Assembly (NCBI GenBank): GCA_002633005.1
Contig: NMRA01000268.1
Location: 130,585 to 194,584 of the forward strand
Length of the DNA stretch: 64,000 nt
Source of the DNA: Phoronis australis
Taxonomy: Eukaryota > Phoronida > Phoronidae
Reading direction: 5' to 3'
The number at the start of each line of letters is the position of its first letter. The stretch's first letter is position 1. A model generated the notes under the pieces. That model saw nothing but the letters and a program-made list of their open reading frames with translations, ran no database searches and had not been told where the DNA came from. This document shows positions 10,565-23,326 of the stretch, piece after piece. Made by a program: the position numbers and the translations under genes.

Positions 10565-13500
10565 CACACCAGGTTAGCAACACCATGGTTACAAAATTCT
10601 GTGACTATTTATTACGATTTGGCTCCAGCCTACAGGGTGGATTGGCTTATTCGTTTGCAATACATTAGAAGAATTCATCTGATCGCAAAATGATTGGGCT
10701 TATAAAACTTTGACGGGCATCTGCCTGTTTGACAGTTTTCAAATCACTCTTCGTGTTTGATTTTTTATTATTAAATTCATTTTGCCAACAGTCCATCGAT
10801 CGTTTGTGGTACATCCTTAATTGCCACTTGCGACATACTGTAGTTTCAAATGCAATACGGTGGGTCTCGATACCCGAACCCAGATTCAAGGTAATTGTTG
10901 TAAAAGAACCTTCTCTTTACTAGCAAACGTTGCTTCATAGCATCGAATTGTGTAGAGTACTGAGCGCAAATACATGTATTGTTTTTCTTCTCCTCATACA
11001 AACGCCATACAAATTCACATTTACACCTGGGTGCAGATTTGTCGTTGCGTATGCTGTATATTTACGTAAACGTAGGAGTGTAAAAGTGCTGCATATCAAC
11101 GGGGCTTCTGACGCACGTTATCATCTACCTTCCGTGATCAGATTTTAGATCAGCAACTTAGGTAACATGGCTTAAACTGTTTAACGGTACTTCTGATCCA
11201 TCAGCCACCGATTTCTCACTTTGGTTAATTGGAATCTCCATTTACAGCATGTACCAGAAATGGGTTTCCCTGTGTGTAATTGGCTAATGCCGTTCTTTAA
11301 ATCGTCCTCTAAAGCTCAAACTACGTGACTGCTTAATCCACAAAAACTTTGTTTTTAAAGATAATATGGGGTAATTAGTTAACGTTACTACGGTTGTCGC
11401 AGCTTTTCATTGTTTATTGAATAAGACTGTCACTCTTAATTAAGATCAGACATTTGACTTGTGATAAACCGGACAATTGTTTTAATTTTTATTTCAATAA
11501 TGCACAATTATTGAAGCCTATGTAGGTTAACGGTTTCCCAGGATTTTCCGGCAAATCTTAATGACAACAAAGGAAAACGCTAATAAGCGATCGTTGCGCT
11601 ATTGTCAAAACAATAGACGGCTATAGCTAAAATTAGATGTTGGGTCAGTTGAATCTGTTTGAAAATCCACGACGTGCATTTTTGTTAATTTTATTCGCAA
11701 ACTGTCGTGTCTCTTTGACATTAACCAACGAATACGCGCTATTTTACCTGTAATTAAAATGGCTATGAATGATGCTGTGATTACATGTACATGCCAGAAG
11801 TTGGATAGCGCCAGAGCATCCTCACCATGTGCCTCTGTGTCAGCTTTCTCTCTCAGATATTATGTTTCCTAGCGTGATCAACACAGGTTTCAAAATAATC
11901 ACCAGACAGGGACTATCCATCATGATACGATATTCGAAAACGTCAAGATCGAGTGATGACAACGCATCCTTGTCACGTACTTACATATACTTCTGAGACA
12001 AGATTCGTAAAAATCTGAGTTGCTGTTTTGATGCTAATCAACGGAAACGAATGTCTTACTGAAAACTAAACCGATAAACAAAGGCACTATGGTACCCGAG
12101 ACAGTATGTCCGTAAATTGACTGTGCCGGCACGTCCTAGCCACTAACATTCGTGTCTATTAACATCAAAACCAGTTGAGTTGTTTGAGACGGAAACATAA
12201 ATGGCCAACAGGATTCTTTGCCACAGTCAAATCCGTCACCAAATCGACGGGTGGCATTGAAATCCTGCAATACGCATATTTTGCCATGAAGATCTTTTGC
12301 CACAACAATGCATTTGCCTTCTGGTTATCAATTTATCAGTAGTTAAGATTCCAATAGTTAAAGGATGTGTTTTTACCTTCAGACTCCTCACAAACAAGAA
12401 ACTGCTTCAGGCTTGGTCTTGAGAATTGTTTACAGAATTTTCTAAATATGTTTCTAAAAAGGCTTTACACGACATGAAATTTCCGGTGAACATCTCTCTC
12501 AATGAGAAAACAGCTGATGTGAGTGTAGTTGGTTCTCGATGTTTTAATAACCTCGCTTTACATATATGAGCCAATCACGCTTCTCTTTCTTCCAACTGCT
12601 GTAAACAGATTCGTCGTTAACTAGCTGCGTGATAGTTAGGTCATCTAAGCCAGTTGATTTCCTGAATAATTAGTGTACTTAAATCGACATTTGTATCTTT
12701 CCTGTGTTTTACAAAGAACCGAAAATGTTTATGTTGCTTTGAGCACCAGTACAGTTACCTACATGCGTGTATATGTTAAATTCACGAGGCTGTCGATTAT
12801 GTCCTTGTTTTCGAATGTAAGGCCATAGTCCTACACTGTGGCACTATAATTTTTGCCAGACAATGTATTATTTACCTTATAATCAACTCATCTTCGACAA
12901 TGCAAACTGCATAGCCACTTCTGTTGTGTTTCATTACTAATTCATTATTTTTGTCGAAATGGTTTAAGACGGCGAATATTTACTTTGATGGTACTGATTA
13001 GTACGGTGATGGACTTCCGACAGAAAACACACACACCAAATCTCAGAAGAAATAGTATCTCAAACAAGCTCCTGGCTTTGCACATGAATTGGTGAATGTT
13101 GCATTTTTTAATTTTTACATCAAATATATTGTTTCACCTATAAGCTCAATGGCTTACAGTATGAATATGATTTTATGGCAGCTGTAACAAAACTCAACCA
13201 AGCGAAAAATAACGAACGAAGTAGAGAATATGTACTTTCACCTTTTTTCAGATGCACATAACACCATAAGAACATGAAAATCTTGCAAAACTACGATGTT
13301 GTAAGGGAGGAACTAGACAAATAAATTTGTCCTCACTTAGAAGGATTCTAAACCCGGATGTTGGCTACTATCGGACATTTAGGCTGACTTAACATCATTT
13401 AAACCATTTCAAGCAAAGCTTGATAATAAAATGTAGGTCTTGAGCCATCCATGAATTTCTTATATTGATCATAAGACATTCTGATGGACTGAATATTTAC

Positions 13501-13580
13501 CTACCTCGGACACCTCTCATCTCCTTCGATGGGTTGATGTAAAGTCCTCGTGGCGGGGTCTCTTGTCACGTAGGAAATTG
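10565..13580. other. Intergenic, nothing firm
   Basis: About 3 kb of AT-rich DNA. Short frames at 10665-11148 overlap one another on both strands and show no motif. No exon, RNA gene or paired repeat was seen. Confidence 0.4.
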
Positions 13581-13625
13581 TTTGTCTATTGGGGCTGTCT
13601 TCACTCGTTCCTTGCTAAGGTTAGT

Positions 13626-13972
13626 TCATACATGCATGTGGCGCCACCTATCTCGTTTAAAGACGGTTTGTTTTGAACGCACCCTGTACTCCTCTACCAA
13701 ACCCGTTCTTTCCTCAGGACAAGATCTCAACGTTTTCAGTGCCAAACCCATGTTTGAATCATGCAACTGGTTGTACAAAGCAGATGGAATACCTTCTTCA
13801 GCAGCTCTCCTGTGTTGGTGCAAGCGTTTCTTGAGTTGTTGTTCGGTTTCACCCACACAGCACTGGTCATATCGTTCTCCCTTCCCGTGGATACGATAAA
13901 CTGTAATAATACCACTAATACGATCTTTCTCCTGTTTGTCTTTAGGGTGCCTAAAAGTTGTCTCAACGTTTT
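13626..13972 (-). pseudogene. GIY-YIG endonuclease fragment of a Penelope-like or related retroelement
   Basis: Read on the minus strand, the frame includes RHPKDKQ, then VYRIHGKGERYDQCC, then VGETEQQLKKRLHQHRRA. This matches the GIY-YIG core (VYRI for GIY, xVGET for YIG, then the conserved Arg in KKRLHQHRR). Such domains form the C-terminal endonuclease of Penelope-like elements and some other reverse-transcriptase elements. No reverse transcriptase is found upstream on this strand, and the frame ends soon after. It is a broken copy. Confidence 0.75.
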
Positions 13973-14307
13973 GACTGTGCTACTCTAGTGCCACCACTAA
14001 GACAAGTTCTTTGAAACTTTTTGGACACACTTCCCAGTTGCGGGAACAAGACAATAGTCATAGTATACTCACGGATGATCGCCTGTTTCCTGTTTGCATT
14101 AGCGAAAGACCATCTGGGGAGTAATGATTTGACAGATTACACGAGCTGATGAAATAAAACACATTTATATTACTGGAGACACAAACAACAGACAAAGTAG
14201 TAGAGTTCACTAAAAGAAAGCGCCATGTTACGGCGCAAATATCACACTTTCCTTTCTTAGACGAAAGATAACGTGGAGTATTATTATTATCAATGTAACT
14301 TAAACTA

Positions 14308-14583
14308 ATGCTCACAGTCCTTCAGAAAACCAGGAGTCTTTACCACTCGGCCACTGCGTGTCACTCTTCGGTTGAGACGAAGGAGGCTCGCCGCCATGGG
14401 CGCGTGTCGGGTACCATCATCGGACTCACCAGAAGGGTCGTCGGGGGCAAATTGGTAAGCTCTGGCTAGTTTCAAACTGACACGACGGTATCTCTCACCA
14501 CTGGGTACCTCAACTAAGTACAATCGAGGTCCAACTTGTTCCGACAACTTTTGGAGATTTCGTCCACATTTTCTCTCCACCAT
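14308..14583 (-). pseudogene. Ty3/gypsy-type integrase C-terminal remnant
   Basis: A 92-codon minus-strand frame reads VGPRLYLVEVPSGERYRR, then a linker, then RRVTRSGRVVKTP before the stop. This is the typical end of a gypsy-class polyprotein: the small chromo/SH3-like fold that follows the integrase core and a basic RxTRSGRVxxxP tail. The rest of pol and the LTRs are not recognisable nearby, so it is a fragment. It shares orientation with the GIY-YIG fragment, but they come from different element classes. Confidence 0.75.
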
Positions 14584-15368
14584 CGAGGATCCGTTGCATT
14601 CTACGCAGGATTTCCCGTGTTCAGCAAGCCTGAATTCCTGTAGCTTTTAAAATGTTTCCCCCCCTTAGGATTCGACAGATGACACGGGATTTGACTCATG
14701 ACGTTCATCCTTCTTCCATGTCTGTTTTTGGGTGGCTTTGGTCAACCCTCAACTAAGGGTGTGTAATCCATTCTGATTTTAAATTCCTTGCTTAAGCGTC
14801 GTAGTGTTTCAGAGATTCCAGTTATCGATGCGAGGCAAATAGTTTGTGTACTGTTCCTCTATTTTCTCTTTTCCTTGTAACGTTATCGCTGATTCGATGA
14901 TTACAAATTCTCAATTATGGTCCATCTCAGCTTGAAGTGTTGTTGGGCGACATACGTCCTTGATGCCAGACACTTGACAATACCTCGCTGGAGAAATATG
15001 GTTGCCCTGCAGCCCAGGGCATCCTGACTACAGTGGTTCAAGGCGGAAGCAGATGCGTTATTGAATATTCCTCACCATGTGCAAAAAGGGACCGCTGATT
15101 GTACAAAAGTTTAGTTTATCAGTATGTCTGGCGTCAGTGATAAATACAAAGAGCAAAGACAAATTTGTGTTTATACACAATTTTCCAGTTAAGCTGATTT
15201 GCTTCGGCACAAGTACAACCGCATTTTTATCACTTGATACTCAATACTCTCGGTTTGACCTTAAGCCATTCGAGTTAATTTCTTGATGTTTGTGTTGTTT
15301 TCGTTTTGAATACTTTAGGAAAGGCTCAAGAAAACCCCAGATACGGAACTGAGCGTGTAGACTATTGT

Positions 15369-16273
15369 CTTGGAAACTTCGCTTACAGCTTCGCCTCTGT
15401 AGGAGAGTGAAAATGAGACTTAAGCCCAAGATCTACTTAAAAAGCGTAAATGTCTTTAAAAGTAATATTAAGTCGTGTGTTGTCGTAAATGGTCTCCCAC
15501 CTTCCTTGTTCAATATTTCGCGTGGTTGCAAAAAAGACGCCCCCTGTCTCCCTACATTTTACATTGTTTGCTGAGATTTTGTCAAGAATAATAAAAACAT
15601 TGCATATGTAGTTGCGTGAAATAAGAAATATTTAATCTCGCAATATGCGGACAACACATCAATTACTTTGGATGGGTCGAATTTGTCATTGACTAGTACA
15701 TTTGTTTGGTACTCCAACTGAATGTGGATAAAACAAAAGCCATATGCTTTGGAAGTAAAACTGATAAGGATGACGTGATTCCTACAAAAGAAAGTCTGTC
15801 TTGGACAAAAAAATATTTTTGGTATTTGATGGTGGATTTTGACAGTCAATTGTCGGATAGTATGACGCATAAGTACTTCACTGCAAGAGTGACCGAGATT
15901 ATGTTTTTATTAAAAAATAGAGTCGACGAAATTTACCGCTCTTTGGTAGGCTAATTGTAATTAAAACGTTAGTCGAAACTTATTTTTTATGTCAAGTTTA
16001 CCAAATCCATCAGGAAAGGTCTTGGATGAATTGAATAAGATATTGTTTAGATTTGTATGGCACTCTCGTAATAAAATTAAGCGAACTACTGTCTGTTTAG
16101 GACTAGATCAAGGACTTCAATCGGTTATCATACATATTTTCAGCAAAGCTTTACAACTCGCCATGGCCAATAGATATCTTGAAAGCCCCGTGCCTAAAAG
16201 TGGTCAGTTACTATACTCACTCTACCCAGTTCCTATACTTTTTAGGAAGAAAAAAGTTTTGCACATAGTCTAA
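15369..16273 (+). pseudogene. LINE (non-LTR retrotransposon) reverse transcriptase remnant
   Basis: Conserved blocks appear in order but in shifting frames. First comes a fingers/palm stretch ending SLFNISRGCKKDAPCLP, where intact elements usually have RGCRQGDPLSP. Next is a catalytic box YADN at 15644-15655 (ISQYADNTSITLDGS) where YADD is expected. Then come LNVDKTKAICFGSK from about 15715 and the thumb-region motif LDELNKILFRFVWHSRNKIK from about 16025. The order is that of L1/Tx1-like ORF2 proteins. At least two frameshifts and the lost second Asp make it inactive. Confidence 0.85.
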
Positions 16274-18750
16274 ATGTTCAAACTGCACTCAAGCGGGGAA
16301 TTTGGAAAAGATCAATCAGAAAACAAACAACTGTCAGACTAAATGTGGAAAAGAGCCATCCTGGACAACCGAAACAGTATGGATCAATACACCAAAACCT
16401 ACTTGTTTCAAGTTGCGGCACTATAAAACCACCATCCTATAAAATATCTACTAGAGAAAGTCCTTTGTCAAATTTTATCTAAGTTATTTGTGAAGCAGAT
16501 GGCATACCGCATCCCCAATCAGACGATATCTGCAGTGTCTGTTGAAAGGCATGTGGAGAAAATGAGGAAGAATGGGTGCAGTTCAACAGTTTGTTTTCAA
16601 TATCACTCTGACAAATTTCAAGATTTTTGCGTAAATTTAGTCAAGAAAAAGGTTACATTGTGTTCAGAACGATTATTTAGTACCTGGAAAGACAGCTGAT
16701 GACAGAGCTGTACGTTGATACATTACAATTTGTGTTACAATATCATAATTTGTGTTGCCCTGATGAGTGCATTAAACCCTTAGACCGATGCTGAGACGAC
16801 TGTTTCTACACCTCCAGTCAACTGTCACCCTAGTGAACCAGAACCGTGCCCACCACCATTTGATGAGCGATGCCTACCGTTGAGCATTGTCAGTCTTTGA
16901 TTTGATTTATATTTTCCATTGAGAATACAGTAAATAGAAACACCATCACAGACATGCGGTTGGTCAGTAAATACTGGCAGACAGTCAGGAACATTCTAAC
17001 ATAGATTTATTGGCATCAATGAATTCATCTGAAAACGGGGGATAGCATCATATTACTAACAGATGCCTATCCGCCAAATTTTACGAAAAATCCGTTGAGG
17101 AACTTCAAAAGATAGAGATAAACGTAAAAAAATAAAACTGCCACTAGGGGACACACTGGTCGACGGATAGGACCGAAATTCGTCATCTGTCGTAAGCTTC
17201 GTGTGAACACCCAAATCCCATCAAGGTCCTATGAGGAGTTCAGGGGATACAGCTGCGGACGACGGACGCCTGGACAGAGATGACGGCAAGATGCACCCAG
17301 ATATAGATATGTAAACGCATCAAAACGACTTCCCTCATCCCGTTCTGTGAAACAAAATTATGCTTTGTAACTCTCGTCAACCTTCAAAAGTTAGGATGAA
17401 ATTTTGAAAAATAGCGTGACACACGCTGATAGCGAATCACAAGGCAGTTGTTGGAGAAGACCACCCATCAAGGACCATAATGTCCAATCTGTGACAGAGT
17501 GAATATGAGTTTTTTTATTCCCACCTTTAACTTAGGAGATTGAGGCCAATGATGCATTTGCAGGTGACACAACGAGGACTTATTGAAATCATCAAAACAA
17601 GGTTTAGTATTCTTTTAGGTGTTGCAACATGGTATCCACCAAATCTTTGAACATTTTTGCTTAAATACCTCTTCCTGAAAAGGTGAATAAACTATGGGCT
17701 GGGAAGAATTGGCATTTAACTTTTGCTTCCGACATTGTTCCAAATTTTGCGAGAAAGCAAAACGGTCTGATGTTTTGAAACTTAGTACATTTTATGGGGT
17801 CCTCCATAAACTTAGCAGACGTTCTTTAACAGTCAGTTACGTACCTGTCGGATCACATAGCCATGATCTCACAATTCTGCACGCAGAGTACAGCACAAAT
17901 GTCTCGTGGTTTGTGCATGGGCCGTGTCTGTTGGTGCCAGTTTTGGCACCTGTCTTATCAGGCAAACCCCTCTAAATCCGCCATTGCTCCCACTTGATCA
18001 TCGCTACCATGACTTTTCCCGGCGCCTGGACGAACTTTAAATTTGATTGTGAAAATCTTGCCTCTAAGGTTTCTACGGGATTGGAAATGTGCGATTTTCG
18101 AGTTGAATGTGAGATAAGAATCTATAAGGAATGCTTGTCATTATAATGACAAAAATGTTTCGAAACTTTCTTGCACTCACATTCTCAACTAAAGAAGTGT
18201 TTCATCGGAACGAGAAGAGCCACCTGTCAGCCGTGATCGAGTGGGTACCTTTTGCCCAGAAAACACAGATTTTAGATTGTTCGTGACGTTAGCTTTTATT
18301 CCTCGGATCTTGATTGCGCTGATCAGCCGATGACGGGGTGATCGGTCATGGTAAAAATTTGCAATGTGTAATAGGCAGCAGTCGCAATAATTTTGTAAAT
18401 TGTTCTGCATTTGTATCGAGGACTAACATAAGGGTGGTCTAAGTGAAAACGTGCCTATCCTTGAAAATTGCTGGGTATTCACTGACATCGTCGGGCCTTT
18501 AGGTGCTGGAAAATTGAGCGTGCTTAGTTGTCAGAAATAAAAACTAATGTGTGACCATGTTCAGTATTTTGGAAATACATTAATGTTTTTGCAACCTTTT
18601 GGAAATCTAATAAATGTGTTATAACGTGGTGTGTGTTGAATGTACGAAAGAGGGAATAACGATGATGTCTATTTTCATTTGCTTTATATCGATGCAATAA
18701 GGAAACGTTGTCGAGAACATAAGTAATAAAGCTGTAACAAATAAGACAAT
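16274..18750. other. Intergenic; possible further LINE 3' debris
   Basis: Frames at 16490-16699 and 17694-17975 show no motif. The first part may be the decayed 3' end of the LINE. The phrase CTAAATCCGCCATTG near 17975 resembles a hAT-like terminus, but no partner was found. Confidence 0.35.
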
Positions 18751-18774
18751 TTGTCAAAATACGCTCTTGGTTTC

Positions 18775-18868
18775 TCGCCGGTAATGAAATATTTCAAACG
18801 AACACAGAAAAACCATAGGTCTCTAGATTGCCGGTCTAGTGCTCGCACCACTGAGCTACTAGGACCCG
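18775..18868 (-). repeat. tRNA-derived SINE-like fragment, minus strand
   Basis: Reading the minus strand from 18868, GGGTCCTAGTAGCTCAGTGG carries a good pol III box A (TAGCTCAGTGGTGCGAGC). An anticodon-arm-like CTAGACCGGCAATCTAG follows. Box B is lost here but present in the sister copy at 19060-19110 (GGTTCGATTCC on the minus strand). The shared flank AATGAAATATTTCAAAC/AACACAGAAAAA shows these are two copies of one repeat. The loop would give GGC (Ala-like), but the base 5' of it is C rather than U, so I call a SINE, not a functional tRNA. Confidence 0.65.
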
Positions 18869-19021
18869 ATATCTGTGCGATTACTGTTTACAGCCATCTG
18901 TTAAGTCATACATACAATGAGCGGTGTTTCGCTTTTCTCACGGGATTTGAACAATTATACATGTATATACAATCACCAGTATGTGTTAACTAGATATAGT
19001 GAATATATAGACGCTGAGGTT

Positions 19022-19162
19022 AGCCAGTAATGAAATATATCAAATAAACACAGAAAAATCAGGAACCCCAACTGGGAATCGAACCACAGGTCTCTAGATT
19101 GCCGCTCTAGTCCTCTCTAGTGAGAACACTAGACCGGCAATCTAGAGACCTGTGGTTCGATT
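19022..19162. repeat. Second tRNA-like SINE copy joined to an inverted half-copy
   Basis: 19077-19110 reads AATCGAACCACAGGTCTCTA onward. The same sequence appears inverted at 19129-19162, ending GACCTGTGGTTCGATT. A short spacer separates the roughly 34-base arms. The arms are the T-arm and anticodon-arm half of the tRNA-like repeat, so this is a head-to-head pair. Confidence 0.8.
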
Positions 19163-20247
19163 CACAATTTAAAGATTGGGAGAAGCCCTTATGAAACTAT
19201 TAATGTCATTAACGCTAGGCTGTTCAACGAAATGCGTCCACAATTGTTTTACTATTAAATTCGTTTTACCATATCCTCAAGACAGCATTTATTCAACATA
19301 CAAAAATACGTCAACTGAGGAAAGACAAACATACAGCGACAACAAGGTTTTATTTCTCATAACTGGATTACCACAATATCCTTATCATTGAAAAAAGAAA
19401 ACAGCTAAGCAGTGACAGATTGATTGGTCCAAAAGAATGAAATGTCCCTTGAATATTTTGGGCGTAATTTTACGTCCATATGTTTCGAATGAAAAACTTC
19501 GCCAAAGTTCTAATTTTTCTATTTGTCAACGTATTGGAAACTTTATCGCGCGTTGTTTTATGACACGACATCAAAATAACATTAGGCTAAAGTTTTCTTA
19601 AGTTTTATTTTTGTTGAGAAATTTCTCGAAATATAATTCCCCTTGGCAGTCATATTCTGGGCTTTATAGGTGAAGAATTACCGTATATTATTTCCTCGCT
19701 TTCTGTTAACAGTAATTTCACATATTTTGTCTCTGTTGAATATGCGGTGTGACCGGTCAGTTTATTTACTTGAACTGTGTAGACACTACGAATGGCTTGG
19801 TTAGCTGCATGTTCTGCTAAGATAACTCTGCATAGAGTAGTGTCCGACAACTTTGTGAAAACTGACACATGTTTGGGTCACACCCAATCCCATGAGAGAC
19901 TCAGAAAACGAGGTACTCCGGTTAAAGATTCTATCAGATGACCCGGCACGGTTTCGAACAATCATGTACAACTGTTTAAAATAAAAGCAAATTGCGTTGA
20001 ATTAGTATTTTTAATATGACGCTGAAAAAACTTCCAGAACTCCGATATTGAATATATGGAAAATAGTCATTTCTTGGGGGAAGAATAGGCTGTGCTCAAT
20101 TTTGTCAATAAAGCCTTATGTCAATTATTTCTCAGCATGCACTCCTTTTTTTCTGGGTAGTATGCCCCCGGGATAAAAAGACTAAACCGAGCGCTTTAAA
20201 ATATAGTTACCCCCCCCCCCAAAGGTAAAGGATATTCCTACTGCGAG
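19163..20247. other. Intergenic upstream of the cystine-rich gene
   Basis: No gene is visible. A run of ten C at about 20211-20220 lies just upstream of the TATA box of the next gene. Confidence 0.4.
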
Positions 20248-20281
20248 TATAAAAGTCCTGTCGTAAGTAAATTGTTCAGTT
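20248..20281 (+). promoter_or_regulatory. TATA box and initiator of the 10-cysteine secreted gene
   Basis: TATAAAAG lies at 20248-20255. A TTCAGTTG initiator-like sequence lies about 28 bases downstream, the canonical spacing. The start codon follows at 20305, giving a 5' UTR of about 28 bases. Confidence 0.75.
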
Positions 20282-20304
20282 GAGGTGAACTGATACTAGT
20301 CACT

Positions 20305-23286
20305 ATGAAGTCACTTTTGGTCTTTGCAGGAATCCTTGTCTGCGCCTGTCAGGTGATGTGAACATGTCTTGGTATTAATTGGCTCTGCAATCATGCCGTC
20401 TTATAAATAACAACTCATCTATGTGTGTAAAATAGTGTTAACCATTACTGTGAACTATCATGCCAGATGCCATTCACGGGAACCAATTTCCTACGCACGC
20501 AAATAAACGCGAACGTACCAAGCCCGTTTACCTATGTTTGAAAAGGTGGCAACTTCACTTAATTTTCTTTTCTACTCTAACTCAAATTTGAACAAACACC
20601 ATTTCTTTTCAAAAGGATTTGAGCATAGATATGAATCAACCTCACACGTTGGACTTCAGATTCAATTATTACTTCGTACAGGTAAATGCCAGGATCGCCA
20701 TCGAAGAAGGAAAGGTCAAACACGAATGTACGACCGCAGACGACTGTGCTAAGGGTCAGTGCTGCAAGGCTGACTTCACGGGACTGATAGCAAGCCGTAA
20801 GAGACAGCTTCGTATCATGGAACCAACCAGTAAGTTTTTGGAAGACTTGCGCCGCTGAAAAGCTTCTTTGATATCATTAGCATAGGCCCTTGAAATGTTG
20901 GGATGAACTTATTGAACTGATGGTTGTTCATCTCTTCAGAACAAGCCCATAAAATTTGAGGTCACGACATGAATTAATATATTTTTAGCTTAGTATGGAT
21001 AAAGAACGAATTGTCTGTTATTTCCAAGCCTAACACCTATTTTGACTAATGTACTCTTTTAGACCAATTTCATAACGGTAAATGGCCTAAATCAGAACTT
21101 ATTTGACAGAAATCACGGGTTCGATGCCGTCTTAAGGCAGTGCAAATACAATCTTCTTCTCAACTTAATCAGCAATGCATTTATTCGTTTTAAAAGCTTA
21201 ATTTTTATGCACCCATATATTTATATGTGGACGCATTATGCCGTCATCTCTGTCCGTCCGTCCGTCCGGGCGGCGTCCGTCCGGGCGGCGTCCGTCCGGG
21301 CGGCGTCCGTCCGGCGTCCGGCGTCCGCTGCTCTATCTCCAAAACCCTTTGACATACGTTCATGAAATTTGGCACATATGTTCCATTCATGGATGGGACG
21401 GCATGGGAGAACTTTCGGACGGATCAGACTACCGGTGTGCCCCCTAGTGGCAATTTTATTTTTTTACGCTTACCTTTGTATCTTCAAAAGTCCTGAACGG
21501 ATTTTCATGAAATTTGATATGTAGGCACCTAGTAGTGAGATGACGCTATCCTCCTGTTTTCAGATAGATTCGACATAGTTTGCGCCACCTAGTGGCCATT
21601 TTTAGTGTTTTCGAGTCTGTTTTTGTGCATCCACCCCTCTATCAACCAAACCGCTCAAAGGATGATTGTGAAAATTGGCATGCCGATAGTATATGCTTAC
21701 TATGTAGAGGACGGTTGACGATGATTTTCCGACGATTTCGACTACTGTGGCGCCTCCTAGTGGCAGTTTTTTTTTGCGCCTATGGCTGTATCTCCTAAAC
21801 CGTTCGCAGGATCTTTACGAAATTGTGTAAGCATATTTATATGATGTTAACAACGGAAGATGACGACTTTTGGACGGATCCGACTACCGGTGTGCCCCCT
21901 AGTGGCAATTTTAGTTTTTTACGCTTACCTTTGTATCTTCAAAAGTCCTGAACGGATTTTCATGGCTGTATCTCCCGAACCGTTTGCAGGATCTTTACTA
22001 AATTTAACAAGTGTATCTATGTGATGTTGACAACGGACGATGACGACTTTAGGATGATTCTGACTACCGGTATGCCTCTAGTGGCAATTTTAGTATTTGC
22101 CTCTAGTGGCAATTTTAGTATTTTACATTGACCTCTGTATTTTCATAGGTCTTCAGGTGTATACTTTGTGTTACTTCGTGACTATGAAGGAAAAGTTCCA
22201 AGTAGAAATTTGTTTCTGGCATTCTAATGCTGTGCTAATCACGTATGTTGGTAAATTTGTTTTTAATTCTATGTTTCTGTGGTGCTTTAAGCAACTGGTG
22301 TATAGGATGTGCTTGTATTATGAAGATTACTCACATTTTTCCCCTAGCCTATTGAGGAGACAATGACCATGCCTTTCCATTTTGCAAAGTACAACATACT
22401 ACATATATGCCCTCTACTGGCCACTTTATGGTACCAATAAACAACCCTAGAAGGATACCGTATGCGGTGCAATTGTGGGCGCATTTCAACGCTCTGCGTT
22501 GCTCTTGTGTATATTTTTATGGATTTGAACCAATGATGTTGTTTCAAAGTCAATAAACAACGCATTTTTGGGACACCCTGTGATAAGTACAACGTGGCAA
22601 GGTTACCTAAAACCATTAAAAGGTAATCTCTAAAAATCAACCGCATCTGTTAGGACTGACTTGTCCAATTTTTCGAAGAGTTTTAGGGATGGCGTATTAA
22701 ATTAGTTGGGCAAATTATGCTTGCCAATCACCGCCCCTTATAAGCAAAAACTCTCTAGTTTCGCCTCTGATGGGCACTTCATCCATATTACATTGATATC
22801 CACAGTTCACGCTATGCATAAATCGCTATGCCAGTATCCGAATCCCCCTCCGTTTTGGAGAATAAGTCATTCACGCAACTTCGTGTGATCAAAACTGTGG
22901 ATTCGCTTATGAACACAGTTCATTGTTTTCATGACCAATGACATTAGAAGGGTCTATCGATAATAGAGGCCGTTGGAGATCTATGTCAAAAAGAGTTTTT
23001 CGACCACTGATTAATTTTAAAGACCACTTCGGAATTCATAGCGTGTGACTGCATTTCACGAAGAGATGTTAATTTCTGTTTGCTCGTTGTAGGGCGATGT
23101 ATGGACTACATCCCCGAGGGTGGTAATTGTGCTGGCTTGAACCTTCGCACGTGCGGATGTGTGAAGAACACCGGATGCATGTCAATTCCCTATCCAAAGC
23201 CAACCAAAGCAGAGTATAAAAGAGCGATGATAGCGGGTGGCGACCTGTATCCTGGCATCCGAAAGTGCGTTCGCGATGACAATTAG
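20305..23286 (+). CDS. Secreted 10-cysteine protein of the colipase/prokineticin/Dickkopf fold, three exons
   Basis: The exons are 20305-20352, 20682-20829 and 23093-23286. Introns are phase 0 (CAG|GTGATG to TACAG) and phase 1 (ACCA|GTAAGT to TTGTAG). The product is 129 residues. Residues 1-16 are a signal peptide (MKSLLVFAGILVCACQ). Cysteines sit at 32, 38, 43, 44, 68, 78, 86, 88, 94 and 124. The spacing C-x5-C-x4-CC, then C-x9-C, C-x-C-x5-C and a final C is that of prokineticin/astakine, colipase and the Dickkopf C-terminal domain. The AVIT N-terminus required for vertebrate prokineticin receptor activation is absent, so the role (cytokine-like factor, lipase cofactor or other ligand) is open. 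A basic RKR/RR-rich segment lies between Cys44 and Cys68. TATA box, initiator and AATAAA are all present, so the gene looks complete and functional. Confidence 0.87.
21238..22123 (+). repeat. Degenerate tandem array in intron 2, led by CGTCC satellites
   Basis: 21251-21327 is three copies of a 15-base GTCCGTCCGGGCGGC unit with partial units. After it, a block of roughly 150 bases recurs about five times, each copy marked by CTAGTGGC (near 21440, 21589, 21753, 21899, 22077), with recurring GACTACCGGTGTGCC and TGAACGGATTTTCATG. An exact 25-bp duplication is at 22074-22123. The whole block lies in the second intron of the cystine-rich gene. Forward frames here are repeat translations, not genes. 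Confidence 0.85.
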
Positions 23287-23326
23287 ATCGTAGATAGAAT
23301 TATGAAGTTCACGTGTTTTGTTACCT

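Noticed and set aside
18819-18868. Functional tRNA-Ala gene on the minus strand
   Set aside because: Box B is missing in this copy, the anticodon loop has C where U33 is required, and it recurs as partial copies, so it is SINE-derived.
21238-21447. Forward frame with Pro-Ser-Gly-Arg-Arg repeats
   Set aside because: It is a direct translation of the GTCCGTCCGGGCGGC tandem repeat in an intron.
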